This document shows positions 59,548 to 59,674 of a DNA stretch of 59,674 bases, piece by piece. Source of the DNA: Gyrodactylus bullatarudis. Lineage: Eukaryota > Platyhelminthes > Monogenea > Gyrodactylidea > Gyrodactylidae. The first letter of the stretch is position 1; each line of letters begins with the position of its first letter. Location of the stretch: assembly GCA_012064415.1 (NCBI GenBank), contig SSNU01000016.1:54779-114452 (forward strand), read 5' to 3'. The translations under genes and the position numbers were made by a program. The notes beneath the pieces were generated by a model that made no database searches, had not been told where the DNA came from, and saw only the letters and a list, made by a program, of their open reading frames with translations.

Positions 59548-59674
59548 GGAGATGGATACAGCTATGAACTAAGGAGAAAACTGAATTTACTTGTAAATGA
59601 ACATTACAATGATATACAATTGAAGGTTGTATACAAAACCACAAGTCTATTCAGATTTCAACTCAAAGACAAAC
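59548..59674 (+). pseudogene. Penelope-like C-terminal fragment, cut by window edge
   Basis: 42 codons are open to the window end: GYSYELRRKLNLLVNEHY, DIQLKVVYKTTSLFRFQLK, DK. This resembles the Penelope region between RT and the GIY-YIG nuclease and matches the 50691 fragment. Sequence beyond the window would show whether the endonuclease is intact; the left side is truncated at the family C repeat. Confidence 0.65.

Noticed and set aside
1..59674. tRNA, rRNA or CRISPR-like arrays
   Set aside because: No cloverleaf-like GC-rich segments, rRNA-like blocks or regularly spaced repeats were seen on either strand.

Overview
The window is a strongly AT-rich piece of an invertebrate animal genome. 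Coding is in exons with GT-AG introns. The recognisable products are animal or ciliate-cell proteins (a cytospin/SPECC1-type coiled-coil CH protein, a KATNIP-type katanin-interacting protein, DUSP23). Much of the rest is degraded transposable elements. I cannot place the phylum.

Layout. (1) 1-3.5 kb: two plus-strand open stretches (210-467, 982-1631) that look like 3' exons of unidentified genes, then non-coding DNA. (2) 3.5-20.7 kb: a compact gene island with two divergent pairs. An unidentified coiled-coil gene (3552-6534, minus) faces DUSP23 (6704-7153, plus) across 169 bp. A KATNIP-like gene (7229-9217, minus) faces the cytospin-like gene (9355-20748, plus; six exons, 1224 codons) across 137 bp. 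DUSP23 and KATNIP converge with 75 bp between them. (3) 20.7-56 kb: a gene-poor, repeat-rich region. It holds a 1.24 kb near-perfect palindrome, one minus-strand 3' exon (23836-24322), a hammerhead-ribozyme fold of the kind carried by Penelope-like retroelements, a hAT element with a perfect 8 bp target duplication, a TA-flanked Tc1/mariner-type element, a Penelope RT fragment nested in a foldback element, a TTAA-flanked hairpin element, several copies of two related foldback families, and a Mutator-like element that keeps only its DNA-binding part. (4) 56.1-57.5 kb: a large minus-strand first exon with MATH/TRAF-like features, ending in a clean splice donor. (5) 57.5 kb to the end: non-coding DNA, then a Penelope C-terminal fragment cut by the window edge.

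The most unusual observation is in the 3552-6534 gene. The reading frame can only be kept open by removing introns of 27, 29, 23 and 33 nt (others are 46, 53 and about 396 nt), and the phases agree at every junction from exon 1 to 4276. The neighbouring cytospin gene has ordinary introns of 111 to 6622 nt. If confirmed by cDNA, these would be among the shortest animal spliceosomal introns. The second theme is Penelope activity: an RT fragment, two C-terminal fragments and a foldable hammerhead motif all lie in one window.
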